Shown: positions 54,695 through 62,956 of the stretch, piece by piece
Numbering within the stretch: position 1 is the first letter of the stretch
How the letters are laid out: each line of letters opens with the position of its first letter
Origin: Poindextera sp963706385
GTDB lineage: Bacteria; Pseudomonadota; Alphaproteobacteria; Caulobacterales; Caulobacteraceae
Direction of reading: 5' to 3'
NCBI GenBank assembly: GCA_963706385.1
Contig: OY970153.1
Span: 2,728,001 to 2,792,000 of the forward strand
Length of the DNA stretch: 64,000 bases
Translations under genes and position numbers: made by a program
Notes under the pieces: model-generated
Database searches by the model: none
Told to the model about the DNA's origin: nothing
Seen by the model: only the letters and a program-made list of their open reading frames with translations

Positions 54695-56003
54695 CCAGAT
54701 TTTCGTGCTTGAGGCGGTGATGGAAATAGATGCCCGCGCCGACGATCAAAACCAGACCCGCGGACGCCGAGGCATAGGAAACGATGAGCAGAAACTTGAC
54801 CCAGGAGAACTGCACGCCGCCGAAGTTGCGATAGATCAGCAGGGCGACGGAACCGACATAGCCGCTGGCGTCGGCGACATAGATCAGGAATCCGGCGGTG
54901 CCGGCGCGGCCGCTGGCGGCGATGAAGCGATCGAACAACAGCGCGTTGAACGGCGTGTAGCTGAGATAGAGGCCCGCGCCGAGCGCGATCATCCATGCGA
55001 TCGGCCCGATCAGATGCGCCTGAAAGGCAAGAGAAGACAGCCCCGCCATGGACAGGCCCGCGGCCACCAGGGCGAGATTGGCCAAAAAGGCGCGACGGTT
55101 GTCGCGGATGAACATAAGCAACGCCAGGGTCACCAGGACGATCACCGCCACAGGAAGTTCGGAGAGGGTGAAGATTTCGGCGTCATTCTTGAAGCCAAGG
55201 CCGTTCCATATCTCGACGGCGAAATTATCGCGAAAATCCCGCAAGGCGGTCAGACCGACATAGATGATGACCAAGGCGATCAGGCCGGGTGCGAAGGCCG
55301 CGAACATCCTCCGCCTAGCGGCGCCATCCATGGGCGCCCGCGCCACCCGTAGCCGTTCATCCTCGGCGCTTGGCGCCGGCAGGGCGGCTAGCCCGAACAC
55401 ACAGACCAGCAAAAGGGGCGAGAACAGAAGCCCTGTCGCCGCCGGCATCCAATATTCGTTCGCCCAGCCCCGCAGCATCACGCTTTCGCCGACGGATTTG
55501 ACCACGCCGGAGGAGACGATGAAGCTAGCGCACAACATGGCGCCAAGGAGTTCAGACGTGCGCCGGCCTTCGAGAAATCCGAACACCAGGCCCCAGATCA
55601 TGCCGAGCGCCAGACCATTGGCGAACAGGCAAGCGATGTTCCAGGGCGCCGGAATGAGGGCGAACAGGACCAGGGCGAGTTCGGCGCCTGCGATTAGAGC
55701 CACAATGGCGAAGGCGCGGCGATGTGGCGGCATTTCGGAGATCACCTTGACCCCGGCGACCTTTGACAGCGCGTAGCCGAACACCTGGGCGATCACCAGG
55801 GCGATCTTGTATTTCACCACCACTGGCGCGGCGGTGGCGTAGCTTGCCACCGTGAAGGGTTTTCTGAAGGCGTACATGGCGAAATAGGCGCCGAAGGCCA
55901 TCAGCCCGCCGTAGAGCGCGAAGACGGGCGCCGGCGCGCGCGAGAGCCAGCCGCGCAGGCGCTCCATGAGCGGCGGCGCGATCGAAATCGAAGAGACACT
56001 CAT
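54672..56003 (-). CDS. DUF5690/MFS-like transporter
   Basis: A 443-residue membrane protein with about 12 helices. The segment FGAYFAMYAFRKPFTVASY and the ALSKVAGVKVISEMPPHRRA loop match DUF5690, an MFS-related family reminiscent of organophosphate antiporters. Located between phnX and the PhnZ-like gene with overlaps on both sides (ATGA with phnX, 23 bases with the HD gene), it is the likely inner-membrane importer of the phosphonate. Transported substrate is inference from context. Confidence 0.85.
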   Translation of the reverse strand: MSVSSISIAPPLMERLRGWLSRAPAPVFALYGGLMAFGAYFAMYAFRKPFTVASYATAAPVVVKYKIALVIAQVFGYALSKVAGVKVISEMPPHRRAFAIVALIAGAELALVLFALIPAPWNIACLFANGLALGMIWGLVFGFLEGRRTSELLGAMLCASFIVSSGVVKSVGESVMLRGWANEYWMPAATGLLFSPLLLVCVFGLAALPAPSAEDERLRVARAPMDGAARRRMFAAFAPGLIALVIIYVGLTALRDFRDNFAVEIWNGLGFKNDAEIFTLSELPVAVIVLVTLALLMFIRDNRRAFLANLALVAAGLSMAGLSSLAFQAHLIGPIAWMIALGAGLYLSYTPFNALLFDRFIAASGRAGTAGFLIYVADASGYVGSVALLIYRNFGGVQFSWVKFLLIVSYASASAGLVLIVGAGIYFHHRLKHENLDVQTVEP

Positions 56004-56797
56004 GAAGCGGTGATCCGCCGGGCGATCTCATGCGTGACCGGCAGAAGATGCGAGACGTCCTCGATGACGAAATCGGCGCCCGCCGCCTTGAGTGCGTTCT
56101 CGGAATGGGCGAGCCTTTCACGCCGGTCTTCCGGCGTCAGCGCCGAATAAGTCTCGAGATCGAGCCCAACACCGTTGCCAGAAGCCGATAGCCCGACGGT
56201 CCAACACCCCGCCAAGCGGCCTTCTTCGATGCCGACTGGGGCGTCGTCGACCTTGACGCATGCTCGCGCCGGCCAGGCGTCGAGCGCGATCAGCGCCTTC
56301 CAGGTCATCAAGGGAGCCGGACGCCCGCTCGGGGTCTCGCCGGCGCAGACCACCACCTCCGGCGCATAGCCCTGCTCGGCGGCGCGCGGCAGGATGTCGG
56401 CCATCATTTCGCGCGTATAGCCAGTGCCGGAGCCGATCCGCACCCCTAGCGCGCGCAACTCCGCCGCGGCTTCCGCCGCGCCGGGTATCAGAAGCGAACT
56501 TTCCGCCGCCGCCGCTTTCATGGCCGGCTCAAGCCTGCGGTAAATCCGATCAACATCGGCTTCCGATACGGGCCCGCCCTTCAGCGCGATCCAACGCGCC
56601 AGAACCGCCGGATCGGTCAGCAGCGCGCGAAGGTGATCGAGCTTCGCCTTACCCATGTCCCGCCGCGCTTCCTCGGCTGAAAGCGAGATCCCCTCTTCGT
56701 GGAAGACGTCGATCAGCGCCCGAACCGGCGCCATGCAGCCGAAATCGATCATGGTGCCCGCCCAGTCGAACACCACGGCCTTGATTGGAAAGCTCAT
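56000..56797 (-). CDS. phnX: Phosphonoacetaldehyde hydrolase
   Basis: A 265-residue HAD-superfamily enzyme. Nucleophile Asp11 is in VVFDWAGTMIDFG with the PhnX-typical Ala at +2, and the Schiff-base lysine is Lys52 in MGKAKLDHLRALL; IGSGTGYTREMM and VKVDDAPVGIEEG complete the site. It cleaves phosphonoacetaldehyde to acetaldehyde and phosphate. ATG at 56797 overlaps the oxidoreductase stop (ATGA), and its own stop overlaps the transporter start, so the operon is tightly coupled. Confidence 0.95.
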   Translation of the reverse strand: MSFPIKAVVFDWAGTMIDFGCMAPVRALIDVFHEEGISLSAEEARRDMGKAKLDHLRALLTDPAVLARWIALKGGPVSEADVDRIYRRLEPAMKAAAAESSLLIPGAAEAAAELRALGVRIGSGTGYTREMMADILPRAAEQGYAPEVVVCAGETPSGRPAPLMTWKALIALDAWPARACVKVDDAPVGIEEGRLAGCWTVGLSASGNGVGLDLETYSALTPEDRRERLAHSENALKAAGADFVIEDVSHLLPVTHEIARRITAS

Positions 56798-57939
56798 GCC
56801 GCCACTTCCGTTTTCAGACCAAAGAGATCGCCGATCACTCGCTCGGCGATGCCGAAACCGGTCGAAGCGCCCGTGCCGCTGGTGACGATCACCAGACGCA
56901 CTCCTGGCTCGGGCGTGTCGATCAAATAGTTGCGGTCGTCGGCGACGGCGTAAACACCGGTCCAACGCTCCAACACCGGCGGTGCGTCGCGGCCCGTGGC
57001 GCGAGCGTACTCGTCGAGGATATCGCGCTCCGCCGCGGCGGGCGCGAAGGGTCCGGGAAGATGGTCGTAATGGTGGCTGTCGCCGACGATCAGGCCGCCA
57101 TCGTCGCTTTGCGCCACGATCAGGTGCACGCCGTGTTCATAGTGGCTCGGCTGTTCTTCGCGAAGCTTGACTTCGAGCGCGTGGGCTTCCGGCAGGGCCG
57201 CATAGCCGCGATAGCGCGTCAGACTGAGGTCCGACATGAGGGCGCCCGGCAATCTGAGGCCGGGATCGGCGAGCTTGACCATCGAAAGACGGCATTTGCG
57301 AAGCGTGTAACTCGCGATGCGGTCGGGATAGAGGGTGACGAAATCATCGCCCGGGCAGACCACCGCGGCGCCCGCCTCAATCACGCCGCGCGACGTGCGA
57401 AGGCGTGGCGGCGTCACTTCGAAGGCCACGGTTTCACTGAAGAAGACGACACCCAGCGCGTTTGCCAGCCACGCTGTCAAGGCAGGGATAACGGTTCGGG
57501 ATTCCACGCGAAGCTCGTGCGGACTGTGAAGGACGCCCCTGAGATCGGAACCACCGAGACCGCTCGCCACGCCTCTGAAGTCATCGGGCGACAGCAGGCT
57601 GCAGCCTTCGCCCATTTCCGTGGCGAGAAAGGCCTCGATCACCGCTACCGCCTCCACCGAGCGGGCCGTCAGGTAGAGGCCTTGATGCTCGATCCGTAGT
57701 CCAGCTTCGAGCGCCACTTCAGCCCAGACATCGCGCGTTCGGCGGGCCAGCCGCCAGCTGTCGCCACGCTCCTGGCCCGTTACGGTCACAAAGCCGAAAT
57801 TTCGGATCGAGGCGCCGTTGGCGCGAACGTCCTTTTCGATCACCGCGACGCGCCGGCCCGCCTTGGCCGCCACATAGGCATGCGCAAGGCCGATCACGCC
57901 GCCGCCGATCACCGCCAAGTCGAATACTCGAGACGTCAT
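56794..57939 (-). CDS. FAD-dependent oxidoreductase of phosphonate operons (PbfD-like)
   Basis: A 381-residue DAO-family flavoenzyme. The dinucleotide fold is VIGGGVIGLAHAYVAAKAGR, then VRANGASIRNFG; the C-terminal part has TSGTGASTGFGIAER. It matches the FAD oxidoreductase class found in phosphonate operons, whose studied members oxidise aminoethylphosphonate or its N-methyl form to phosphonoacetaldehyde. Here that product would feed PhnX directly, giving a complete two-step pathway without the PhnW transaminase. First gene of the operon. Confidence 0.9.
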   Translation of the reverse strand: MTSRVFDLAVIGGGVIGLAHAYVAAKAGRRVAVIEKDVRANGASIRNFGFVTVTGQERGDSWRLARRTRDVWAEVALEAGLRIEHQGLYLTARSVEAVAVIEAFLATEMGEGCSLLSPDDFRGVASGLGGSDLRGVLHSPHELRVESRTVIPALTAWLANALGVVFFSETVAFEVTPPRLRTSRGVIEAGAAVVCPGDDFVTLYPDRIASYTLRKCRLSMVKLADPGLRLPGALMSDLSLTRYRGYAALPEAHALEVKLREEQPSHYEHGVHLIVAQSDDGGLIVGDSHHYDHLPGPFAPAAAERDILDEYARATGRDAPPVLERWTGVYAVADDRNYLIDTPEPGVRLVIVTSGTGASTGFGIAERVIGDLFGLKTEVAA

Positions 57940-58316
57940 CAGGTCATCATGAACCGGTGCGCGTTAGGGGCGCCCTTATCGGTCGGAAGAATCCGGGCTC
58001 GCGTCAACGATCTAATCCCGCACGACTAGCTTGAGCGTCGAGCGGTTCGGGGCGGCCATTTGCGAGAGACTTCACAATCCGACAGACTATGTGGCGCCCA
58101 TATCGATTTTATGACACCTATCCCCGCTACGGGCCGACAACGGTCTTGCCCAGACTTTGGTCCATGGCTCATGAGGCCGTTTGCGCCTCAAGCGGCGCCG
58201 CCGCTGGCGGTCACCGGGCTGTCGTGGCGGCGTCAAACATCGGCGCCATACCCCGGCCTTGCGCGGGCGGGTGGAAGCGTTGAAGGCTCTCGCATCCGCG
58301 TCGGGGAGGACGAGAC
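57940..58316. other. Divergent promoter region, phosphonate operon / phospholipase C
   Basis: 377 bases with no credible gene. It must hold the promoters of the phosphonate operon (leftward) and the phospholipase C gene (rightward). A half PHO-box-like TTTTATGACAC (58107-58117, minus-strand sense GTGTCATAAAA) is visible but its partner repeat at 11-bp spacing is poor. Confidence 0.5.
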
Positions 58317-60380
58317 ATGACCCAGGCGTCTGGCGAACGGCGGCGGTTCCTGAAGCTCGCGGCGGGCGCCGCGGTCGGATCGGCCGTGCTGCCCGAGGCG
58401 ATCGGCCGTGCCCTGGCCCTGCCGGCGCGGCGCGTCACCGGCACGGTCCGCGACCTCGAGCACGTGGTGATCTTCATGCAGGAGAACCGCTCGTTCGACC
58501 ACTATTTCGGGACCCTGCGCGGGGTGCGCGGCTTTTCCGATCCCCGGCCCCTGATCCTACCCGGAGGCCAAAGCGTGTTCCACCAGCCCAAGGCGCCCGG
58601 CTCGGCGGAGACGGTCACGCCCTTTCACCTGGAGTCCGACGCGACCCGCGCCCAGAGCCTGTACAGCCTCGACCATAGCTGGAAGGCCAGCCACGAGCGA
58701 TGGAGGCGGCACGACGCCTGGGTCGCGGCCAAGACCGCCCTGACCATGGGCTACTTCACCCGCGCGGACATTCCGTTCCACCACGCCCTGGCCGACGCCT
58801 TCACCATCTGCGACGGCTACCACTGCTCGATTTTCGGCCCGACCAATCCCAACCGGATGTACCTGTTCACCGGCACCAGCGGCCTGGCCGTGGGCGACGA
58901 CGGCCCGCAGGTGGCGGCCAATCCGCCCGACGAGCCGAACGAGTCCGCCGATCCGGCCAACGACGCCAAGGCGTTCAAGGCCTACGCCTGGCCGACCTAC
59001 GCCGAGCGGCTGCAAGCCGCGGGGATTTCCTGGCGGGTCTACCAGGAGTTCGACAACTACGGCGACAACGCCCTGGCCTATTTCGCCGCCTTCCGAGGTC
59101 TGGATAAGTCTTCGCCCCTGTATCAGCGCGGCCGGGCCTGGGCGGAGGGGGCCAACGCCGCCAACGCCAAGACCTCGAACGGCGAGCATCTGGTCGCGGC
59201 CTTCGCCAAGGACGTGGCGGCCGACGCCCTGCCCCGGGTCTCCTGGATCGTCGCCCCCTACAAGCTGTGCGAACATCCCTCGGCGACGCCGGCCGCCGGG
59301 GAGGACCTGACCGCGCGGCTGATCGCGGCCCTGGCCGCCAATCCCGAGGTCTGGGCCAAGACCGCGCTGATCTTGAACTACGACGAGAACGACGGCTTCT
59401 TCGACCACGTCCCGCCGATCGTCCCGCCGGCTGGCGCCGCGCCGGGCAAGAGCACGGTGGAGGTGACCGGCGAGGTCTACCAGGGCGTTCCGGTGGGGCT
59501 GGGCCCGCGGGTGCCGCTGATCGTGGTCTCGCCCTGGACCAAGGGCGGCTTCGTCAATTCACAGGTGTTCGACCACACCTCGGTGCTTCGCCTCCTGGAG
59601 CGGCGGTTCGGCGTCGCCGCGCCGCTGATCACCCCCTGGCGGCGGGCGGTGACCGGCGATCTGACCAGCGTGTTCGACTTCAACACGCCGAACACGGCCT
59701 TCGAGCCCGGCCTGCCGGACGCTTCGGGCCTGCCGGCCAGGGCGCAGGCCCAGGCCAGCCTGCCCTGGCCCAAGCCGCCGGCGACGCCGCAGCCCTTGCC
59801 GCGTCAGGAGCCGGGTCAAAGGCCGGCGCGGGCGCTGCCCTACGCCTTCGAGGCCTGGGCCAGGCTCGCGCCCGACGGGCTCGAGCTGGCTATCGCCAAT
59901 GTCGGCGCGGCGGGCGCCGGCTTCAACCTCTATCCGGCCAAGAGCGAGGCGGGGCCCTGGTTCTACACCGTCGAGGCCGGCAAGGCGGTGCGGGACGTCC
60001 TGCCGGTCGGACCGGACGGCTATGACCTGACCCTGTATGGGCCGAACGGCTTTTTGCGGAGCTTTCGCGGAGACGGCGCCGGCCCCGGCGTCGAGGTCGA
60101 GGCGCGCTACGAGGCGGCGGGCGAGCGGCTGGAGGTCGTGGTCCGCAACGCCGGCGCGCGCCCGCTCACCATCACGCTCGCCAACGCCTACGCCAAGACG
60201 CCGGCCCGCACCCACCGCCTGGCGCCGGGCGCGCGGGTCGCCGACCCATGGCCGATCGCCGACAGCGCCCACTGGTACGACCTGTCGGTGACGGTGGCGG
60301 AGGCGCCCGGCTTCCTGCGCCGCTTGGCCGGCCACATCGAGACCGGCCGGCCCAGCCTGAGCGATCCGGCGCTGGGCTGA
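58317..60380 (+). CDS. plcC: Phosphocholine-specific phospholipase C (Tat-exported)
   Basis: A 687-residue phosphoesterase-family phospholipase C. A twin-arginine signal (RRRFLKLAAGAAVGSA) directs Tat export. The catalytic domain starts HVVIFMQENRSFDHYFGTLR, with FGPTNPNRMYLFTG, NYDENDGFFDHV and VPLIVVSPWTKGGFV; two C-terminal DUF756 domains follow (YAFEAWARLAPDGLELAIAN and EARYEAAGERLEVVVRNAGA). It hydrolyses phosphatidylcholine to phosphocholine and diacylglycerol, and is typically a phosphate-starvation enzyme. Divergent from the phosphonate operon. Confidence 0.92.
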   Translation: MTQASGERRRFLKLAAGAAVGSAVLPEAIGRALALPARRVTGTVRDLEHVVIFMQENRSFDHYFGTLRGVRGFSDPRPLILPGGQSVFHQPKAPGSAETVTPFHLESDATRAQSLYSLDHSWKASHERWRRHDAWVAAKTALTMGYFTRADIPFHHALADAFTICDGYHCSIFGPTNPNRMYLFTGTSGLAVGDDGPQVAANPPDEPNESADPANDAKAFKAYAWPTYAERLQAAGISWRVYQEFDNYGDNALAYFAAFRGLDKSSPLYQRGRAWAEGANAANAKTSNGEHLVAAFAKDVAADALPRVSWIVAPYKLCEHPSATPAAGEDLTARLIAALAANPEVWAKTALILNYDENDGFFDHVPPIVPPAGAAPGKSTVEVTGEVYQGVPVGLGPRVPLIVVSPWTKGGFVNSQVFDHTSVLRLLERRFGVAAPLITPWRRAVTGDLTSVFDFNTPNTAFEPGLPDASGLPARAQAQASLPWPKPPATPQPLPRQEPGQRPARALPYAFEAWARLAPDGLELAIANVGAAGAGFNLYPAKSEAGPWFYTVEAGKAVRDVLPVGPDGYDLTLYGPNGFLRSFRGDGAGPGVEVEARYEAAGERLEVVVRNAGARPLTITLANAYAKTPARTHRLAPGARVADPWPIADSAHWYDLSVTVAEAPGFLRRLAGHIETGRPSLSDPALG

Positions 60381-60549
60381 GCCCCTAAATTCTTGAATCA
60401 GCGCCCGCGGCTAGACCATTTTCCGCCGGACAACCCTTCCGTTCGAACGCCATTGGCGCCGTCGGGGCGCCTGCTCTACGATCGGGTTTCAAACAAACGT
60501 TCGGGCGACTGGCTCGGACGGCGCCGGCTCAATCAGGGAGAGCGACACC

Positions 60550-61785
60550 ATGTCCATCGATTTCGAGATTCCGCCCGAAGCCAAGGCCATCCGCGAGCGG
60601 GTCCGCCAATGGGTGCATGACGAATGCATTCCCGCCGAGAAGGAATTGCAGAACGGCCGCGACTACAAGGCGCTGCTGGCCGAGCTGCGCGCCAAGGCCC
60701 GCGCCCAGGGCCTGTGGATGCCGTTCGTGCCCAAGGAATACGGCGGCATGGGCCTGGGTCCGCTGGCCAACGCCCTGGTCCAGATGGAGCTGGGCGAGAG
60801 CCACCTCGGCGCCCTGTCGATGAACAGCCAGGGCCCGGACGACGCCACCATCCTCACCCTTTTGGCGCACGGCACCGAGTTCCAGAAGGAGAAGTACCTC
60901 AAGCCGCTGCTGAACGGCGAAAAGCGCGTCTGCTATTCGATGACCGAGAAGGCCGCCGGCGCCGACGCCACCGGCATGCAGACCCGGGCGGTCAAGGACG
61001 GCAACGAGAACTATGTGCTGAACGGCGAGAAATGGTTCTCCTCCGCCGCCAGCGCCGCCGACCTCGCCGTGGTCATGGCGATGACCGATCCCGACGCGCC
61101 GCGCCACCAGCGCTATTCGACCTTCATCGTCGAACTGCCCAACCCCGGCTACAAGATCAAGCGCGACATTCCGACCATGGCGCTCGAGGGCCCGCTGTCG
61201 CACATCATGGGCGGCGGCCACTCCGAGATCGAGATCAAGGATCTGGTGGTCCCGGCCGAGAACCTTCTCGGCGGCGAAGGCGGCGGCTTCAACATGGGCC
61301 AGCACCGGCTGGCCTACGGCCGCCTGCGCCACGGCATGCACAACGTCGCCATGGCCCAGCGCGCGCTCGACATGGCCGTGGCCCACATCACCCAGCGCAA
61401 GACCTTCGGCCAGTTCGTCTCCGACCGCCAGGCCGTGCAGTTCATGGTCGCCGAATGCGCCAGCCAGCTCTACATCGCCCGCCTGATGCTGCTGCACATC
61501 GCCTACAAGGCCGAGAAGGGCATGGACCTGCGGCAAGAAAACTCCATCGCCAAGGTCTATCTGGCCCACATGGTGCACCACGTGGTCGACACCGCCATCC
61601 AGCTGCACGGCGCCCTGGGCTACAGCCTCGATACCCCGCTGGCCCGCTGGTACACCGCGATCCGCTCGCAACGGCTGGTCGACGGGCCGGACGAGGTGCA
61701 CCGCTGGACCGTTGGGCGCAACGTGATCAAGGCGTTCAAGGCCACCGGCACCACCGCCTCGATGGCCGGCGGGGATCTGCTCTGA
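60550..61785 (+). CDS. Acyl-CoA dehydrogenase
   Basis: A 411-residue flavoenzyme of the acyl-CoA dehydrogenase family. Motifs: CYSMTEKAAGADATGMQTRA (FAD/substrate), NGEKWFSSAASAADL, GQHRLAYGRLRHGMHNVAMA and QLHGALGYSLDTPLARWYTA. It introduces a double bond at C2-C3 of an acyl-CoA. AGGGAG precedes ATG by 9 bases. Chain-length specificity is unknown. Followed by a strong hairpin and convergent amidohydrolase gene. Confidence 0.92.
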   Translation: MSIDFEIPPEAKAIRERVRQWVHDECIPAEKELQNGRDYKALLAELRAKARAQGLWMPFVPKEYGGMGLGPLANALVQMELGESHLGALSMNSQGPDDATILTLLAHGTEFQKEKYLKPLLNGEKRVCYSMTEKAAGADATGMQTRAVKDGNENYVLNGEKWFSSAASAADLAVVMAMTDPDAPRHQRYSTFIVELPNPGYKIKRDIPTMALEGPLSHIMGGGHSEIEIKDLVVPAENLLGGEGGGFNMGQHRLAYGRLRHGMHNVAMAQRALDMAVAHITQRKTFGQFVSDRQAVQFMVAECASQLYIARLMLLHIAYKAEKGMDLRQENSIAKVYLAHMVHHVVDTAIQLHGALGYSLDTPLARWYTAIRSQRLVDGPDEVHRWTVGRNVIKAFKATGTTASMAGGDLL

Positions 61786-61801
61786 CCCGCTGACTCAAGA
61801 A

Positions 61802-61826
61802 CCCTTCCCCCTCGATGGGGGAAGGG
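61802..61826. terminator. Hairpin between acyl-CoA dehydrogenase and amidohydrolase
   Basis: CCCTTCCCCC and GGGGGAAGGG form a perfect 10-bp stem around TCGAT. It sits between convergent genes. Same element as 9434-9456. Confidence 0.65.
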
Positions 61827-61874
61827 CAGGGTTGGGGGTGCGACCGCCGAGACGGGGCGAAGGGCGCCGGCGCC

Positions 61875-62918
61875 CTACAACTTCAGCCGATAGAATTTGC
61901 TGGCCGCGCCGCTGAACAGGGCGGTCTTCTCGTCGGCGGAGCAGCCCGCGGCCAGCCGCTTGAAGGCGTTCCACAGCACCGGATAGGTCGCGCCGCACAG
62001 GTCGACCGGGAAGTTGCTCTCGAACATGCAGCGGTCCGGACCGAACGCCTCGATGCAGGTCTCGATATAGGGCTTCCATTCCGCCGCGAGCTGCTCCGAG
62101 CTGGCCGGCGGCTTTTGCATGAACGACTTGAAGCCGGGGAACACCATCGCCAGGCCCCCGAGCTTGACGAACACGTTCGGCGACTTGGCCAGCGCGCGGA
62201 TGTTGTCGCGCCAGACCCCGAACCGCGCCTCGCGCGTGCCCGCATAGCCGGCGATGCCGACCGGCGTGCCGACGTGGTCGAGCACCATCGGCGTCTCGGG
62301 GAAGGCGCGGGCCAGGTCGATCACGTCCGGCAACTGCGGCTCCAGCACCCAGGCGTCGAACGACAGGCCGAGCGGCGCCAGCCTCGCGTAGCCTTCGCGG
62401 AACCGCGCCGAGCGGTAGAGGCCGGGGGGCGTGCGGGCCAGGGGGCCGAGCACGTCCGGGTCCGGATCGTGCGCCGCGATGTTGCGGATGCCGCGAAAGC
62501 GGCCGCCGCCGGCGGCGATGTGCGCCTCCAGCACCTCGGCCGCGCCCGAGCCCACAGCCTCCAGGTTGACGTTGCTGACGATGCCGGCGCAGGCCCGGAA
62601 ATCGCCATAGAGGCCGCTGGCGCTCCTCGCCGCGACGCCGTTGACGAACTCGGTCTCGCCGACCGACTTGAACGCCTCGGGCCCGTCGGCGCGGTACATC
62701 GCCCCGCAGTCGACGAACACGGTGGCGCGCACGTTGTGGCCGCTGGAGGCGTCGGCCAGCAGCTCCTCGAACATGTAGCGCGAGGCCAGGCGGGCGACGT
62801 GCTCGAAGCCGTGCTTCACCGGCCCGGTCGGATCGTCGGAAAAGGCCCGGCGGTCCCACAGGTGATGGTGCGGATCGACGATCGGCAGGTCGGGTTCGAG
62901 GATGGCTTCGCTGGTCAT
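61875..62918 (-). CDS. Amidohydrolase 2 family protein (TIM barrel)
   Basis: A 347-residue metal-dependent hydrolase. It starts MTSEAILEPDLPIVDPHHHLWD, where the HHH segment supplies the first metal ligands; VVLDHVGTP-type text (MVLDHVGTPVG) and CMFESNFPVDLCGATYPVLW provide the later ligands. Family members are lactonases and decarboxylases such as L-fucono-lactonase and ACMSD. Substrate unknown. Same strand as the upstream P450, 38 bases apart, likely an operon. ATG at 62918 chosen because the family begins there. Confidence 0.88.
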   Translation of the reverse strand: MTSEAILEPDLPIVDPHHHLWDRRAFSDDPTGPVKHGFEHVARLASRYMFEELLADASSGHNVRATVFVDCGAMYRADGPEAFKSVGETEFVNGVAARSASGLYGDFRACAGIVSNVNLEAVGSGAAEVLEAHIAAGGGRFRGIRNIAAHDPDPDVLGPLARTPPGLYRSARFREGYARLAPLGLSFDAWVLEPQLPDVIDLARAFPETPMVLDHVGTPVGIAGYAGTREARFGVWRDNIRALAKSPNVFVKLGGLAMVFPGFKSFMQKPPASSEQLAAEWKPYIETCIEAFGPDRCMFESNFPVDLCGATYPVLWNAFKRLAAGCSADEKTALFSGAASKFYRLKL

Positions 62919-62956
62919 GGCGCTCGCTCCTTCCGCCGCCCGCGCGGGGCGTTGGT

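Noticed and set aside
58060..58320. 86-residue open frame before phospholipase C
   Set aside because: No start signal or family similarity, overlaps the Tat signal start, and occupies the expected promoter region.
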